Shown in pieces: positions 11,185 through 23,842 of a DNA stretch of 64,000 bases (position 1 is its first letter; each line of letters opens with the position of its first letter). This stretch comes from Cryptomeria japonica. Taxonomy: Eukaryota > Streptophyta > Pinopsida > Cupressales > Cupressaceae. The position numbers and the translations under genes were made by a program. The stretch is taken from NCBI RefSeq assembly GCF_030272615.1, contig NC_081406.1:260637386-260701385 (forward strand). The letters are read 5' to 3'. A model generated the notes under the pieces. That model searched no databases, was not told the DNA's origin, and saw only the letters and a program-made list of their open reading frames with translations.

Positions 11185-12036
11185 CACCATATTTTTTTGT
11201 CATAAATCCACCCCACTTCCTCCAATGGTCATAAATTCATAATAACCACCACCGAGTACTTCACCAAGTGGGTGGAAGCCATGCCACTCACCTTCACAAC
11301 TGGCAAACATATTTCCAAGTTCATCATGAATTACCTTATCTGTCGCTATGGAATTCCCAAAGAAATCATCATAGATAGCGACAAACCCTTCAAAAATCAA
11401 GATGTTAAAGAACTATGCCAGAAATTCTCCATCCAACATCACCTTTCCACTCCATATTACCCACAAGGTAATGGTCAAGTTGAGGCTTCAAATAAAATCC
11501 TCATCAAAATCATAAAAAAGAGTCAATAAAGTTGGTCGTGGCTGGAACTTGCAACTCCACCCCACCCTTTGGGCCTACCGCACAAGCATCCACACACCCA
11601 CAAGTACCACCCCATACTCACTAGTCTTCGGTTCTGAAGTTGTCCTACCCCTTGAGATTAAGATCCCATCACTAAGGGTTTCATTGTAGAATTCCCTGAT
11701 GAGGAATATAGAGTCGCTAGGCTACAAGAGATTGGACTACTGGATGAAAGGTACCTCAAGGCCTTGAATCATCTCCATGATTTTCAAAATAGCCTGTGGT
11801 TAAGTTACAACAAGAAGGTTTGAACTCTGGAGTTTGACATCAGTGATCTCGTACTTATGGAAAATCATAGGAATCTACATGATCGTGAAAATAAAGGCAA
11901 GTTTGAGACTAATTGGCTTGGACCCTATGTTATCACAACAAAATATGGATTAGGTTCCTATCAGTTGGCTACTCCCGAAGGTGAACCCTTGGATGAACCT
12001 ATGAACATCATGCACCTAAAGAGTTTTTATGTCTAG
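11185..12036 (+). pseudogene. Ty3/gypsy integrase relic
   Basis: The core domain begins near SSNGHKFI and TEYFTKWVEAM. It continues with CRYGIPKEIIIDSD (second catalytic Asp region) and the HHLSTPYYPQGNGQVEASNK block holding the catalytic Glu. The first catalytic Asp region just upstream is broken by a stop. After the TAA at 11527 further frames carry VEFPDEEYR-like text, and the C-terminal GPY/F module KGKFETNWLGPYVITTKYG, ending MNIMHLKSFYV and TAG at 12036. This pattern is diagnostic of plant Ty3/gypsy integrases, and the sequence resembles Tat/Athila members. Several stops and frameshifts make it non-functional. An intact integrase inserts the cDNA in the nucleus. Confidence 0.85.
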
Positions 12037-15000
12037 TTTTCAAAGATCACCAAGTTTTCAAAAATAAAAAAATACAAAAAAATGAAAAAAGTAAAGAAAA
12101 ATTAATTCGTTCATTAGTGAAACCCACTCTGTGGTGTTATGGGCAAGTACCTTGGTGAAAACCTATTTACATGCATCAAGGTAAATAATCTAGATCCATT
12201 GTCTATTTGGAGAAACTCCAATTTTCCCCAACCTCCTGCCCAAGGGTGTTGCAATTTTGATAATGTTCATGACCAAATTCTGCTTCATGCCATTTCCTTC
12301 TCCCAGCCCATGTGCTCAGTGTTCATATTCCATCAATCGAATAATATGACATGCAATTCACAACCACTCACCCGTGGAGACAATCAATTGAAATATGCAA
12401 AATTAATTGACATGACTCATATGATCAAATCCGTTGTTCTAAATGTTCTGACGTGACATGAGTCATCTTAAGATCCTCCACTAAGCTCTCGTTTACTCCC
12501 ACCCACCCACCCTATTCTCATATTCCATAATAAAAATTGAATATTTTGATGTCATTCCCACACCCTAGCAATGAGGAGGATTATATAAGCCTATTCATAA
12601 GGACATATGTGCACGATGACTCCCCCCTTGATTTACCATCATTCTCCCTACTTCGCTTGCAGTCGGTTGTCTCCTTCATTCTACAAAAAAGGAAAACCTG
12701 TGACCCTCCATTCCATTCCTCTCACTCGCTTGCAACCATTTGACCTATCCATTTATTTAATCCATGCCTTTGCATAAACCTTCCCATCCCACTCCTGGAA
12801 TGTCTAATCTCTTAATGAATCTGTATAATGGTGCAATCGTTGGGCCCAGCTTGTAGTTGGTTGTCTCCTTCATTCTTCAATCCATATCACCACTTAAACC
12901 TTCGTCACCTCGCCAATGTATATCAAGGTTATTTGTATCTTCATTGCTCCACTATTTGTGAGATTATGATTCTTTACCCATGTCATGAATAAGGATTATC
13001 CCATCACACTGAGCTTCATCCCATCACAATGAGCTTCATCCCAATACACTGAGCTTAACCCCGATTCCTGAGCTTGAGCTTCTTCTTGACTTGTGCGTCA
13101 TCCAGACACTCATCCACATGAGCTTAATTGAATCTTTGCAATGAGTACCAAATCCACATTCATATGTCCATACCACTTGCTCTATTGCATATCTAGATTA
13201 GTCGCTTACTCCTACCCGTCAAGATGCATCCTTCCTAGTATGGCAGTTTATCCCTAGTCCTAAGTCCTACTCTTGGAAAGAGAGGCCAGTTGGCCATGTG
13301 CATTTTTGTTTGCATGATTTGGTCTTTTTGCTTTGATTTGCATCATTTTGTCCTATGACTACTCCTACCTACGGTTGTTCGGATCATCTTATATCCTGGT
13401 ATGTTTTGAATGGGTGTATATTGGGGCTTGTCTTTGTGGTATGGCGTGTTTGATGGTTTCTCTTGCATGAACCTACAGCCTTGTATCTACATCTATATGG
13501 TGTTTACACAGTTGTGTGCAAGAGACACCTATTATCTGAGAGTTAATCCACGCCTTGGATTTTTCATAACATTCTGATTCCTATAATCAGTGGTGTAGAC
13601 TATCCATGGTAATATCAAAAGTAGGTTTTCCCTCCACATTTCGCACAAAAAATCCCTCCATCTCAATATCATCATATTTTCATTTCATCCTATCACTGAG
13701 CATTTTGGAGACCTCAATTTATTCACTTTCCTAATTTCTTATAGTCCTATGATGTTGTACTATGGTTGGCACATTACAAAAATTATCATTTCACTACCAT
13801 TTAGTTGCATATATTTGCATAATAATTGTTCATTTAGTCGCATAATCATAGTTCATTTAGTTGTATAACAATAATTGCATTTGAGACCTACAAGCTGATA
13901 CATACAATCTTTACTATCTACCAAAATGTATGTGTCATGCATGTTCACAATTGCACATTGTAGGTTCATAATAAATACTAATGTAAGTTTTCAAACATTA
14001 GTATCTCATGTACCACTACAATCATTAATAATCACACTATTCAATATAAAACATTTGAAAATAATCACACTTTGGTCAATTAGTCAAGAACAAGTCCAAC
14101 ACACTATGCATCAGAATCTCACTCATTAATTTTTCATGCCAATGGTCATGGAATTCATTAAATGGCCACACTATTTTAGTTTGTTATATTTATTAGTGGC
14201 TAAATAAGGGTTTTCATTAAAACAACCGACACATTTAGTTATCATCCATTTAGGTGCATCTCATTAATCACATCACATTTATCATATCATAAAAAAATAA
14301 TAACGTGCATATAAGACATTCATTTGCATCACATATCATAAGCATCATCATCACTTAAAAATACAAAAAAATGCATCTCATATATACATATCATATACAC
14401 GCATCCTGCATACACAAACCTGTTAGAAACATCACATATATTACATGCATAAATACATACATACTCATCCATCCCACATCACAAATAAGTCAAATAACAT
14501 TGATCATATGCATCTCATACAATCATCATCCATCACATCATAAAACAATAATCAAAATCCATAATAAAGTCATATATATATACAAACGCCGCCAAAATCA
14601 CATCTCATACATATATAAAATGAATAAATGTGTCAATCATGGTACAATAGCATGTCCTCCCTGAAGGGTCAAAAAAATGGTATGTCACATACAAGAACTA
14701 TCATATGCTCTCCTAATCTCCTCCCCCTGTTGCACCTGAAGGCCCACCTAGTGGTCGTGGTGCCCTCATCCCCACAAAGGTACTTGAATGGTGGCTCTGT
14801 GTCATATGGGACCGAGTGCTCTTAATAGATGATGTAGCTCTTTGATCTGCTGACACTACCCCATGGTACAATACTCTATAATAGGCTACCTCTCAACCCA
14901 AACCCTTTGGCCTCTGTTGTTGGCTGGTGAGATCTTGTTACCCTATTATTTTGTCAATAGTCAAAATCCTATCTTTGGTAAAATAAAGCATAGTTAATGT

Positions 15001-15403
15001 TGCCTCGCCAAATTTAGCACTTTTCATTCTTAATTATGTAGTGGTCTTACTTGTCCTGTTTCAGTGAACCTACATGTTGAACTGGTTTCTCGGTTCCGAG
15101 TTCAAAGTTCACCTAGCGCCTTTATGTGTCCCACGGCTTTGTTTGTTGTTAAGGGGTGAGTGTAAGTATGTTAGGTCAGTTTTGAACTTGAACCATTGAA
15201 CCATTTCTTGTCTGGTTCAAGGTTCAAGGCTCATCTTTGTGTTTGTCTAAAAGTTTTCGCTCATTCCCAATTCAGTTTTGTGTTGAGCCACAAGGTGGTA
15301 TTTTACACTTCAAGTCCTCTTCATTATTGTTCTCTCATTTTGAACTTGAACCTTTGAAATTTTTGTTAAATGGTTCACGGTTCAATGTTCATTGTAAGTT
15401 GGC
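12037..15403. other. Post-integrase region, no gene recognised
   Basis: Low-complexity A-rich text follows the integrase stop. A 21-bp tandem repeat (about 12990-13065, three copies around GAGCTTCATCCCATCACA) and a cat/aca-rich block (about 13780-14620) follow. A short minus-strand stretch near 14700-14870 reads protein-like. Before the accessory gene, 15050-15400 repeats words such as gaacttgaacc and ggttcaaggttcaa. None of the open frames has a family pattern. Confidence 0.4.
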
Positions 15404-15413
15404 TCTATAAATA
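15404..15413 (+). promoter_or_regulatory. TATA box upstream of accessory gene
   Basis: TCTATAAATA in the context GGCTCTATAAATATAACAAGG, 457 bp before the ATG at 15870. A possible leader intron begins with ATAG/GTGAGT near 15765. This suggests the accessory gene had its own promoter rather than relying only on the LTR. Confidence 0.45.
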
Positions 15414-15869
15414 TAACAAGGTGAGGAAAGTAAATGAAAGGTGGCATGGAAAAAGGAATATTCTGAGCATGTCAAGTTTTAAAAGTATAATTATGGAAAG
15501 TAGTCATGAAAGCTTGAGTTACTTGTGTGGAAGTGATTTGTAATAAAAGTGGTCGTCAGAATCCCATCAAATCAGAAGTTCCTTCACATGCTTGTATGAG
15601 TTGTTAAGAAGCATGCATAAGTTTTGTATAGATTTTCTTACCTTTAATATGCAAACCCTTCAGCTGTAATTTAGTAGTTGTTTATTGTTGGAGAAGCAAA
15701 GGAAGTTGAAGGTAATTATAGCTCCATATTTCCAAGGGTTGCAAAGATTTCATGATAGTCATAGGTGAGTTTTGATTATTCCTTTCCCGGTGTGTTACTT
15801 GCTTGAAAAGCCATTGTAGTGAAATCCTTTGTTTTGGGTAGAATTATGTTCTTGTTTTAAAATTGTTTG

Positions 15870-18800
15870 ATGAATGTAAGAGCAGCTGCCATGAGGCCGA
15901 CCTTGCCAAAAATTGGTCATACATCATGTTTAGTGAGTACACTTCTAGAGTTGGGAGACACTTCTTTGGCTCAGGCTGACTTGGGAGATTTTCTGGAGAG
16001 AATGGAAAACCAAGATGGAAATTCAATAATGGGAAAGATTGTTAAGAGTGGGTTGATTGAAGTTGATGCATTCCCTATTGCTGCCCCTTTCCCTGGACTA
16101 GTTATGGAATGCATGAGTAGATATGATGTGGACAATAGGTGTATTAGAACCAAAAGTGGTGAGGTGTTGGTGAAAATTGACAGGAAAATGGTGATGGCCG
16201 CCATGGGCATTTCCCATAAGGAGTCGTATGAGGACTGGTCTATTGGTACTTCATATGCATTTTTCTCTGAGAAAAAAGGCACCTACAAGAGCGTCATTGC
16301 GAGGAATTGGCTCCTTAAGTTGTAGAAAGGAGGTTCTATGTTACCCAAACCTCTCACAAGAGAGCATTTCATAACAGAGGTCCGAGATATTGTAATTTTG
16401 TTGAATAGAATTAAAGGGAATGCACATGCCTTCTATTGGGAAGACTGGATGTATTTTTACATTCAAGTAGTGCTGACTGGTGAAAAATATCTAGATTGGG
16501 CACAGGTTAGCACCGACAGACTCTATGAGGGTCTGCATAATTTTGTCCATGTGACCAGTTTCTATATGTCTTCTTACCTATTTTATATTCTTTCATGTAC
16601 CAGAGAATGGCAAGGGTTGCATCATGAACCCTGGGTTGATGGCATGAAAGTGTATGAGTATTACCCACACTTGCAACAATGGAAGTATGCTGAGAATTTT
16701 ACAAGATGGAATGATGTCTTTGCAGGCAGACTTGTCTTTGAATTGCAGGGGAATGTGAATAAGAGGATGTCAGCCAAAGCAATGGAGTTAATCAGCATAT
16801 ATGGAAGCTACTCCATTCAATTCTCCAGATTTACCTACATTAGAGTGGGGGGCTTTGAAGGTGAACCGTTTAAATTGCCCAAGTATGCCCTAGACAACCA
16901 TGTGCTTATTGAAGTTTGTAGACAACTTGCCCACATAGATAATAAATTAAAGGAAAAAGGTAAGTCTGAGGTAGCCATTCCAATTGAACTTGGCCATTAC
17001 AATTGCAAATTTGTTTCTGATTCCTTGAACCTAGAACTAGAATTCAAGAAAATGAACTTACAACCTTACGTAGCCAGATGCAAGTTTGATAGTAGAGGAT
17101 ATGCAATAGAGCATTTGAATGTTGATGCAGACTTTCGGCATGAACCCCAATTAGATGACTATTGGGAAAATTGTTATGATGAATTGGAGGTCAGAAGAAG
17201 ACTGTGGTCAAAGTTCACCTTGCAACAAATAGTTACAATGGGATTGTCAATAAATATTTCTGGAGTACAGGAGGAAGAGAGTGAAGATGTGTTGGATCCC
17301 AAGTTCAATGAGAGAGTTCAAGGGCAACCAATTCCTAAAATCAATTGGGACAAAAGAGAGGAAGAAATTATTTAGACTAAGTCCTTTAATATCATAAGGA
17401 GAACAAAGAAGTGGTTGAGGGACCGCAGATTCACTTATAAAGTGGAAACAACTAGTCAACTTCATGCTACTACTTAGTTTCCCACTTCTTCCTCTAATGT
17501 GATTGTTGATATTGCAGGTGCCACAAGACAAAAGGCCAAAGAATTTGGGAGTAAAAGGTCAAAGAAATCTACATTAAATCCCTCACCATTTCGAGTCACA
17601 CGCTCTAAGAGCAAAAAGGAAAGTGGGAAACCTACGGTGGACCCGATTGTTGTTGACCTAGACTCGGGTGAAGAGACTCAAGTAACCATGGATGAATAGG
17701 TGCCAAATGATCCCCTAGATCAAGATATGGACGAGGAAAAAGAACCTGAAGAAGACCAGAACCCAATAGGCACCATGACCATTGTTGGTCTTCCTAGCTA
17801 TCAGATGCCTCCACCCAAAGTTCCTCCAGTGCTCCCACATGGATAGAGGCTTCTATTAGTAAAAAATGCAATTTGGTTCCCATCGCCATTCCCATTGAAG
17901 ACATGGTTAACAAATACCTTGGGAAAACATTTAAGTTCAAAAAGCTTAAGACGGAGGCTATGATATATATTGATGATGATATAGGGCACTAGGTAGAAGA
18001 AGTGGCCAGGCCTATCTCAAATAAAGATGCAGGAAATGCCACTGAAAAAGATTATGTTGTTGAAAAGGTTGATCTCAGAGTTGCTTCAAGGTTTGCAGAT
18101 GCTAAGTCCACCAAAAGGATGATATCAGATAGATTGTCAAATAGATGACAGAATAGATGATGGAATATATAAATGTCATACAAACAAGAGTTGAAGTAGA
18201 TTGTCAGATAGATGACGGAATATATAAATGTCATACATAGCCCGAATCCCCAACCTCTGTCACAAATGCCACTATCTTTTGATCCGAAATCACCAGTGAA
18301 CCTGAAGCTACTAGATCAAGTTCAAAGGAACCACATGATAGCTGAAATTTTTGATAAGTGGGTTAAGTCCATAGCACAGCAAGGCACATATCACATTGAT
18401 AATTTGATAAAAGTGTTTGGAGATGTCGTGGTTGTAAGTAAGGAGCTAGAATTGGAAGCCTTAGAATGGGAGAAAGAAAAGAATAAATGGGTAGCAATAT
18501 TGACACAAATGAATGATGTGCAAAAGTTTGGAGTTATGAAATTTCTTGCTGAGAAGCCTTTGGATAGTTTAGATGTTAATGTCTTGTATGTGGCAAAGAA
18601 AAATATTGAATGGAGGAACTTAATCATCAAACAAGGCCATGAAGAGTCCATCAAATTGCTTAAGGAGTTAAAATAATGCAAAAAGATCTGTAGTGCATTG
18701 ATATACAAATTTTGAAATATGATGGACAGATTGGTGAAGATGCAGCAAAAATGATCATGTCCTTCAAGGAAAGAGTGTAGCTCGTCTAAGAGATGAAATC

Positions 18801-18925
18801 CCTGACTATTGATGATTTCTCTCAAATAGCGAGGATTGAGTCCATGTTGACAGTTTGTTTTGATCACGTGGAAGCACATAAGATTAAAGTCTTGCAGGTA
18901 AGCAAGGACAGAGAGGTCTAGAAAT
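15870..18925 (+). pseudogene. Decayed accessory gene of the element, unknown family
   Basis: From the ATG at 15870 one frame runs to about 17846, broken only by TAG codons at 16323, 17373, near 17476, 17697 and near 17844. A one-base shift then leads to a second coherent frame to about 18146. A 50-bp duplicated block (about 18118-18240) follows, then an open stretch 18212-18676 and decayed text to about 18925. The N-terminal part (about 500 residues) is globular with VKIDRKMVMAAMGIS. The linker is basic (KRSKK, RSKSKK) then acidic. The C-terminus is charged and helical (LEALEWEKEKNKW), probably coiled coil. I do not recognise the family. The order globular domain, basic/acidic linker, coiled coil matches the second protein of the 33480 element. 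An N-terminal ATG one codon later than the first possible start was chosen because the codon before it is TTG. Confidence 0.6.
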
Positions 18926-20000
18926 AATGCATTATACATATTGGGCTTCCTCATTATCAACTTGTCCTCAACTTCTTAGTAGCACATCTAGAGTGGTGGA
19001 ACATACGTGGCGCATCAACAAAGAAGGATAAGCAAGAAGATTCTTCAGCTGCGTCTAAACCTTGATCATGCCACCAATGAATTGTCACCCTATTCACGAC
19101 TCTTGTCTGGTTTTCTTTTTCTTGTTATGTTAGTTATAGGCAGGACAATTTCTTTAACTCTTTAATAGAGTTAAAATTTAATTCTAGTTACTTTTCAAAA
19201 ACTATAAGCCTGGAGGCTATTTATGTAACTAAAAAAGCTATTTCAAAGGCCCGAAAAAAAAAACTTTCAGATGGATTAAGAAGACTTGGTTTTCTTTCAA
19301 TATGATATGAATTTTCAATGAAGAAATTTTATCTGTGATTGAAATGATATATTTTTCTGTCATCTTCAAATTTATGTGTTTGAATGCGAAAGTGGATCTC
19401 TGTTGGGATTTATTTAATGTGTAGAATTTGTTTTCTTCTTGATTATTCATTTATTTGTATGAGTAAAGAAGTTTGTGAATGATTCTATCTCATAAAAATA
19501 TGTTGTTATCTCTTTGTTTGGACATTATGATCCCCCTTGTCCTTTGAGGCATGAGAGAGACTCAATCAGAGTCCATGACATTTTGATTCTGTTAGAAAGG
19601 GTATGTTCATAAAATGGAATTGATTTGATTGTGAAGTCTATGAGCTTCGCCTATATAAGTATTTATCTTTAGAAACATTCATATTGTGTTGATGAATGAA
19701 TACAAAATGCCTTTCTCTCTTTCTGGTTAAAAGTGGAATCAATGTTTTCTTTGTGTTTAAAAATTCATTGAATATCATACGAGGAGTTGTACCCTTATGC
19801 AGAGGGTAACCCAATAATCGGTTCACCCAACTGTTGGTTTCTTTTTCCTTTCAACGAGGGGATACCTGAGTCATTCACTAAAAAATTAAAGAAGGTCAAA
19901 ATCTGTTAAACAACATATGTGCATACACCTGTGCAAACCCTGTGGGCTCTAATAGCTGTTGGGTTGCATCTTGCTCACCCCGCAACCTAACTGTGTCTGC
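18926..20000. other. No gene seen
   Basis: T-rich, stop-rich DNA between the plus-strand accessory gene and the convergent minus-strand PMD gene. It presumably holds the 3' ends of both transcripts. No repeat partner was found in the window. Confidence 0.4.
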
Positions 20001-20009
20001 CTCTACCTT

Positions 20010-21880
20010 GCTTAGTTGAAACAGAGTGTGGCCGTCTCCTCATCCATCCTCTATATCTCTTCCCTCATCTGGTGGATATACTCCTCACTCCTGACCTCCT
20101 CTAGAAGCTGGTTTGTCGCATCCCTCTCTCATCTGAGATCCCCAACCTCTGTCAGTGCTATCTGGAGATCCTCCCTCAAATCCTTCGCCTCTCTCCTATA
20201 TCTATCCACCTCAGACTGTAGACTTGCTTCCCTCAACCACTCCACACCCAACTCCTCCTCCAAATTCCTAGTCCTCCCCTGAGCAACATCCCTCTCTTGT
20301 AACTCTGCCTCCAGTCTCCTCTCCCTCTCCCTTGCCCCATCCCTCTCCTGCACAACCCTATCGTACTCTGCCTGGGAGACCCATTCTTCCTATATTTGTC
20401 CACCCTCCTCATCCTAGTCCTGTACATCTGGGATGTCCATTGGCTCCACATCACCACCCTCTCCCTCACCGGGCACCTATCCAATCTGCACTATTGGTGG
20501 TTGTACCTATAATGGTAACTCCTCTCGAGGCACCTGTTGTCTCCTCCTCCCTCTCTATGGAGCCTGTACCCCCCTCCCCCTCTTCCTCCTCGTCATTGTC
20601 CCCCTCTTTTTTCCACCCTATATGCTGACCCATCCTCATCTCCCCCCACCACCTCATCAACCGATGGTCCTAGCTCATCTAGCTCTAGAACTCTAGGAAT
20701 GCTCAATTGGATTGGCCTATGTGCCTCCCACTAGTACATGTATATAACTTGGCACCCTGGATCCTCACTTTCCTGATACCACTCATCCCAGACACTCGTC
20801 TCTGCAGTCTCTCAATTGATCCTGACCTCTAGTGGCCCAACTACCTGTCCCCATACCCTAGCCTCTTGTGTGATCTGTGGGTATAGTCACTCATACATGA
20901 CCAAATCATGCACATGTCTGAACTGTCACATGACCCAATGTGATGTGTAGTTCTCAATAACATACACTAATCTGCCAAATAACCACATCTCTGATTATGC
21001 CCAGGCTAGCTGCCAATCCCCCCGCCACCACTCACTGTCCATATATGGGTGACAACAAAAGAACATCATCTCATCAAATATCCAACTCCAAAACCACATA
21101 GCTCCTAGGTAGTGATAGTGCAAAAAGCCCTAGTACCTGTCAATATATAAAAATCATCGCCTCCTCTCTTGCTGCCCTACTAGTCATGCTACTGCAATGT
21201 GCTCCCAGGCCAGATATGAAGTAGTGTGACTCTTGTACCTAGATTCTGATAATCCCAATATAAACACAAGTGTATATCATAATAGAGTTTTCCTAGCATA
21301 ACTTCTCCCCATGCATACTCCTAAGCATCCTCAATCATATAATACACACACTTGCTTCATCCCACTAAAAATCCATGTCCGCTCAAATCTGGCATCAAGC
21401 GCCCACTGATAAAACTACAAATGAACAACACTGGTTGTGGGATGTGTCGAATCTGCATAGCCCAACCTAACTACATTTGTGTCCCCTCCATCAGCAACAC
21501 TTTATACTTGCATACCTATCGTAGGTAGTACTCTCCTCCATCCAATCTATAATTGGGGATCATGCCTTGGATGGGGATCTTCATGATCCTCTAGAAGTCT
21601 AGAAGTGTGATGGTGGGCTCTCCAGTAGGAAGATGGAAAGTACATGTCTTTCTATCCCACCACTCCACCAGTGTTGTCATCATAGAAGTATGATCCCTAA
21701 TCCTGGACCATCTCCCAACGAACCATAAGCCCATTGTTCTCAAGATCTCCCTCTCATCTGCTTCAAGCCACCTGTACAGCCTCATGGTTGGCGGCCAGTG
21801 CTCTCGGGATGTAAGCAGTCCCTCGTCCTCTTGCATCCAGCCAATTCACTTCATTAACCTTCATATTGTACCCTATTCCA
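20010..21880 (-). pseudogene. Antisense plant mobile domain (PMD) gene relic
   Basis: On the minus strand at 21836-21591 the protein reads REILRTMGL, TTLVEWWD, then TFHLPTGEPTITLLDF, which matches the PMD pattern (PF10536; MAIN/MAIL1-like and transposon-encoded proteins). After a stop where the family has Trp, the same reading continues with RIMKIPIQG, SGRLMPDLSGHGFLVG, EYAWGEVMLGKLYYDIHLCLY and GTRVTLLHIW, all in PMD order. Frame changes lead on to HDLVMYE, TQEARVWGQVVGPLEVR and YQESEDPGCQVIYMY. An acidic Ser/Gly-rich linker (about 20740-20400) follows, then a coiled-coil tail (20353-20016, repeated RERERRLEAEL-type text). PMD proteins of host origin act in gene silencing; the role of transposon copies is unknown. 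Many stops make this copy dead. Confidence 0.75.
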
Positions 21881-22286
21881 CCTATTTATCCTACCCTACC
21901 CCTATGCTACTTTATTCTATCTTATTTCCTATCCCGTGCTATCCTTAGGGCATGTGTGCATCCCCTTGAATCTTCCCTATACCTTTCCCCCCCTTTTCTA
22001 TTTTCCCCCTCCTAGCTTCCCTGATGGAGATGTTGATCTTCACTAGAGGAGGCGTCGAAACCGTGATGTATACATTGTGCCATAGGAAGAGACGTTCAAC
22101 CACAGTCTCTGCCCCCTTTTGACCCCTTTAACCACGAATGACACCTGCGGAGACGTTGAACCCCCACAGAGATGTTGATACAACGATCAACATGTATGAG
22201 AATGCAATCCATCTCTCTCCAAAGGCTATGTTCTCTCTAATCTCCTAAAGGTGTATGTGACAATGACTCCTTCTTGGGCCCTGTGT

Positions 22287-22298
22287 GGCTTATATAGA
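22287..22298 (-). promoter_or_regulatory. TATA box of the antisense PMD gene
   Basis: On the minus strand the site reads GCTCTATATAAGCC (centred 22292), about 450 bp upstream of the first recognisable PMD codons. A canonical plant TATA box in the right orientation supports independent antisense transcription. Confidence 0.5.
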
Positions 22299-22540
22299 GC
22301 CCCCCATGGCCCAGTTTCCTCATCCTTCGGTCAATTCACTCATTTTCTTCCACCATCATTATTTTTTCTTTTCTCATCTCCCCTTTTCCTTTCTTCTTCT
22401 ATCATTTTCTTCTTTTAAAAAATTTTCCCAAAAATTTAAAAATTCCCAATTAAATTCTCGAGGGGGCATATGCCACCCACGTCTTCACGCTGGGGCACCC
22501 TTTTTCTATATTTTACCCATCGCCAATTTTGCCGCTACGT

Positions 22541-22556
22541 AAAAAAAGGGGCAAAA
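22541..22556 (+). other. Polypurine tract
   Basis: AAAAAAAGGGGCAAAA directly before the 3' LTR start TGTAGACG at 22557, as expected for the primer of plus-strand DNA synthesis. Confidence 0.75.
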
Positions 22557-23837
22557 TGTAGACGTCCAAAATTAATTAAATTAAACATTTAATTAATCTT
22601 ATCCTTCCTAGGTTATTAATTAATTTAATTGTGTTCTTTATTCCTCTCAGAATTCAATAAATTTAATTTAATTAACCCTATCACTATCTAGTCTAATAAT
22701 TGATTTATTAAATAAATTGATTATTCCTCATTCTTCTAAAGTTCTCAAATTAATCATTTCTTCTAAATCTTCTCTTAGTTAATTAATGACAATTAATTAA
22801 CCGAGTCATGTGATTCCTACAAATCACTCTCCCTAATTCTTCATTAGCCTAATTAATTTTTCTAGAAGCCTACTTAACATTATTTCCTAATTTTTAATTC
22901 CTCCACTCATTCTCTCTCCTCTTGTCAAATCCTCCTACAAATCCCACTTGCCTTCTAATCTTCTATTATCCCACCTAATCACCTCCTTAATCATTTGCGA
23001 GTGGCTAATCTCCATGATTAGCCACCAAGTCAACCAATAGCCATAAATGGCTAAGTCCACTTGTCCCCTCCTCACCTTCCAACCTTAAATGCGCCTAATT
23101 GGATCATTTCAAGGATTCCAAAAATTCTCATCCTCCCATGCTCTCTCATCTTCCCAAGGAATTTTAAATTCTTTTTTATCATTTCCTTTCCCTATGCACT
23201 CCATTATTTGAAAAATTTTAATTCTCTTGTTCATCCCTGATGGAATTTTTAATTCTTTCTGGTCTTCCCAATGTACTCTAGATATCTTCCCCATGTACAT
23301 TATGGAGTGTGGAGACAAGAAATGTCTTTTTGGAAAATATCTTGGTCTCTACACCATATCCTCTCAATCCATGTGCTTCCTCTCCTTCAATCTCCACCCT
23401 TGATCCATCTTCAAACTTGACCATCCATTTCTCCCCTTTCCAATCTATAAATTGTGGTCTCCTCTCCTTCATTTCACATCTTCAACTTCTGCAATCTCAT
23501 TCTATCAATTTTAGCTTAGATTTCATGCCTAAAAACCTCATTATAGTCATTTTGCATCCATAATCACTTAGCAATCCAATCCACTCATCCACTTTGGCAT
23601 ACATCGATTCATCTCCCATCCATTGTTGTGCATCTTGGAGAGAAACCCACAAATCCACTAAGGACCAATCCAAACAAGTCAAGGAGGGGCGCATTCTTGG
23701 ATTCATCAAGGGTCCAATCCGAGGAACAAGTGGTTTCATAGAAAAGGTATAAGGTTATTTAGTATTTTATTTCAATGTTTATGCTTGGTTTGATTTAAAC
23801 TAACCTTCTCACCATTGCCTTGTTTTCCCTTGGTTCA
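22557..23837 (+). repeat. 3' LTR of the 7993 element
   Basis: 1281 bp, with the same ends as the 5' LTR. TATA at 23444-23451. It has an extra block of about 29 bp near 23670-23700. It is followed by the target duplication GTTGG and the resumed host protease frame. Confidence 0.85.
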
Positions 23838-23842
23838 GTTGG

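Larger units (their letters stand above)
7993..23837 (+). mobile_element. Complete but decayed 15.8-kb gypsy-type LTR retrotransposon
   Basis: Both LTRs begin TGTAGACGTCCAAAATTAAT and end TTGGTTCA. The element is flanked by perfect 5-bp duplications GTTGG (7988-7992 and 23838-23842), has a primer-binding-like site straight after the 5' LTR and a purine tract straight before the 3' LTR. Plus-strand content is an integrase relic (11185-12036) and an accessory gene relic (15870-18925). On the minus strand there is a PMD gene relic (about 20010-21880). Recognisable gag, protease and reverse transcriptase are missing or decayed. An antisense gene between pol and the 3' LTR is known from the Tat group (Grande-type elements), and the integrase pattern fits a Tat/Athila-like lineage. 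LTR divergence is high, about a tenth of sites in the stretches compared by eye, so this is an old insertion. Confidence 0.85.
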
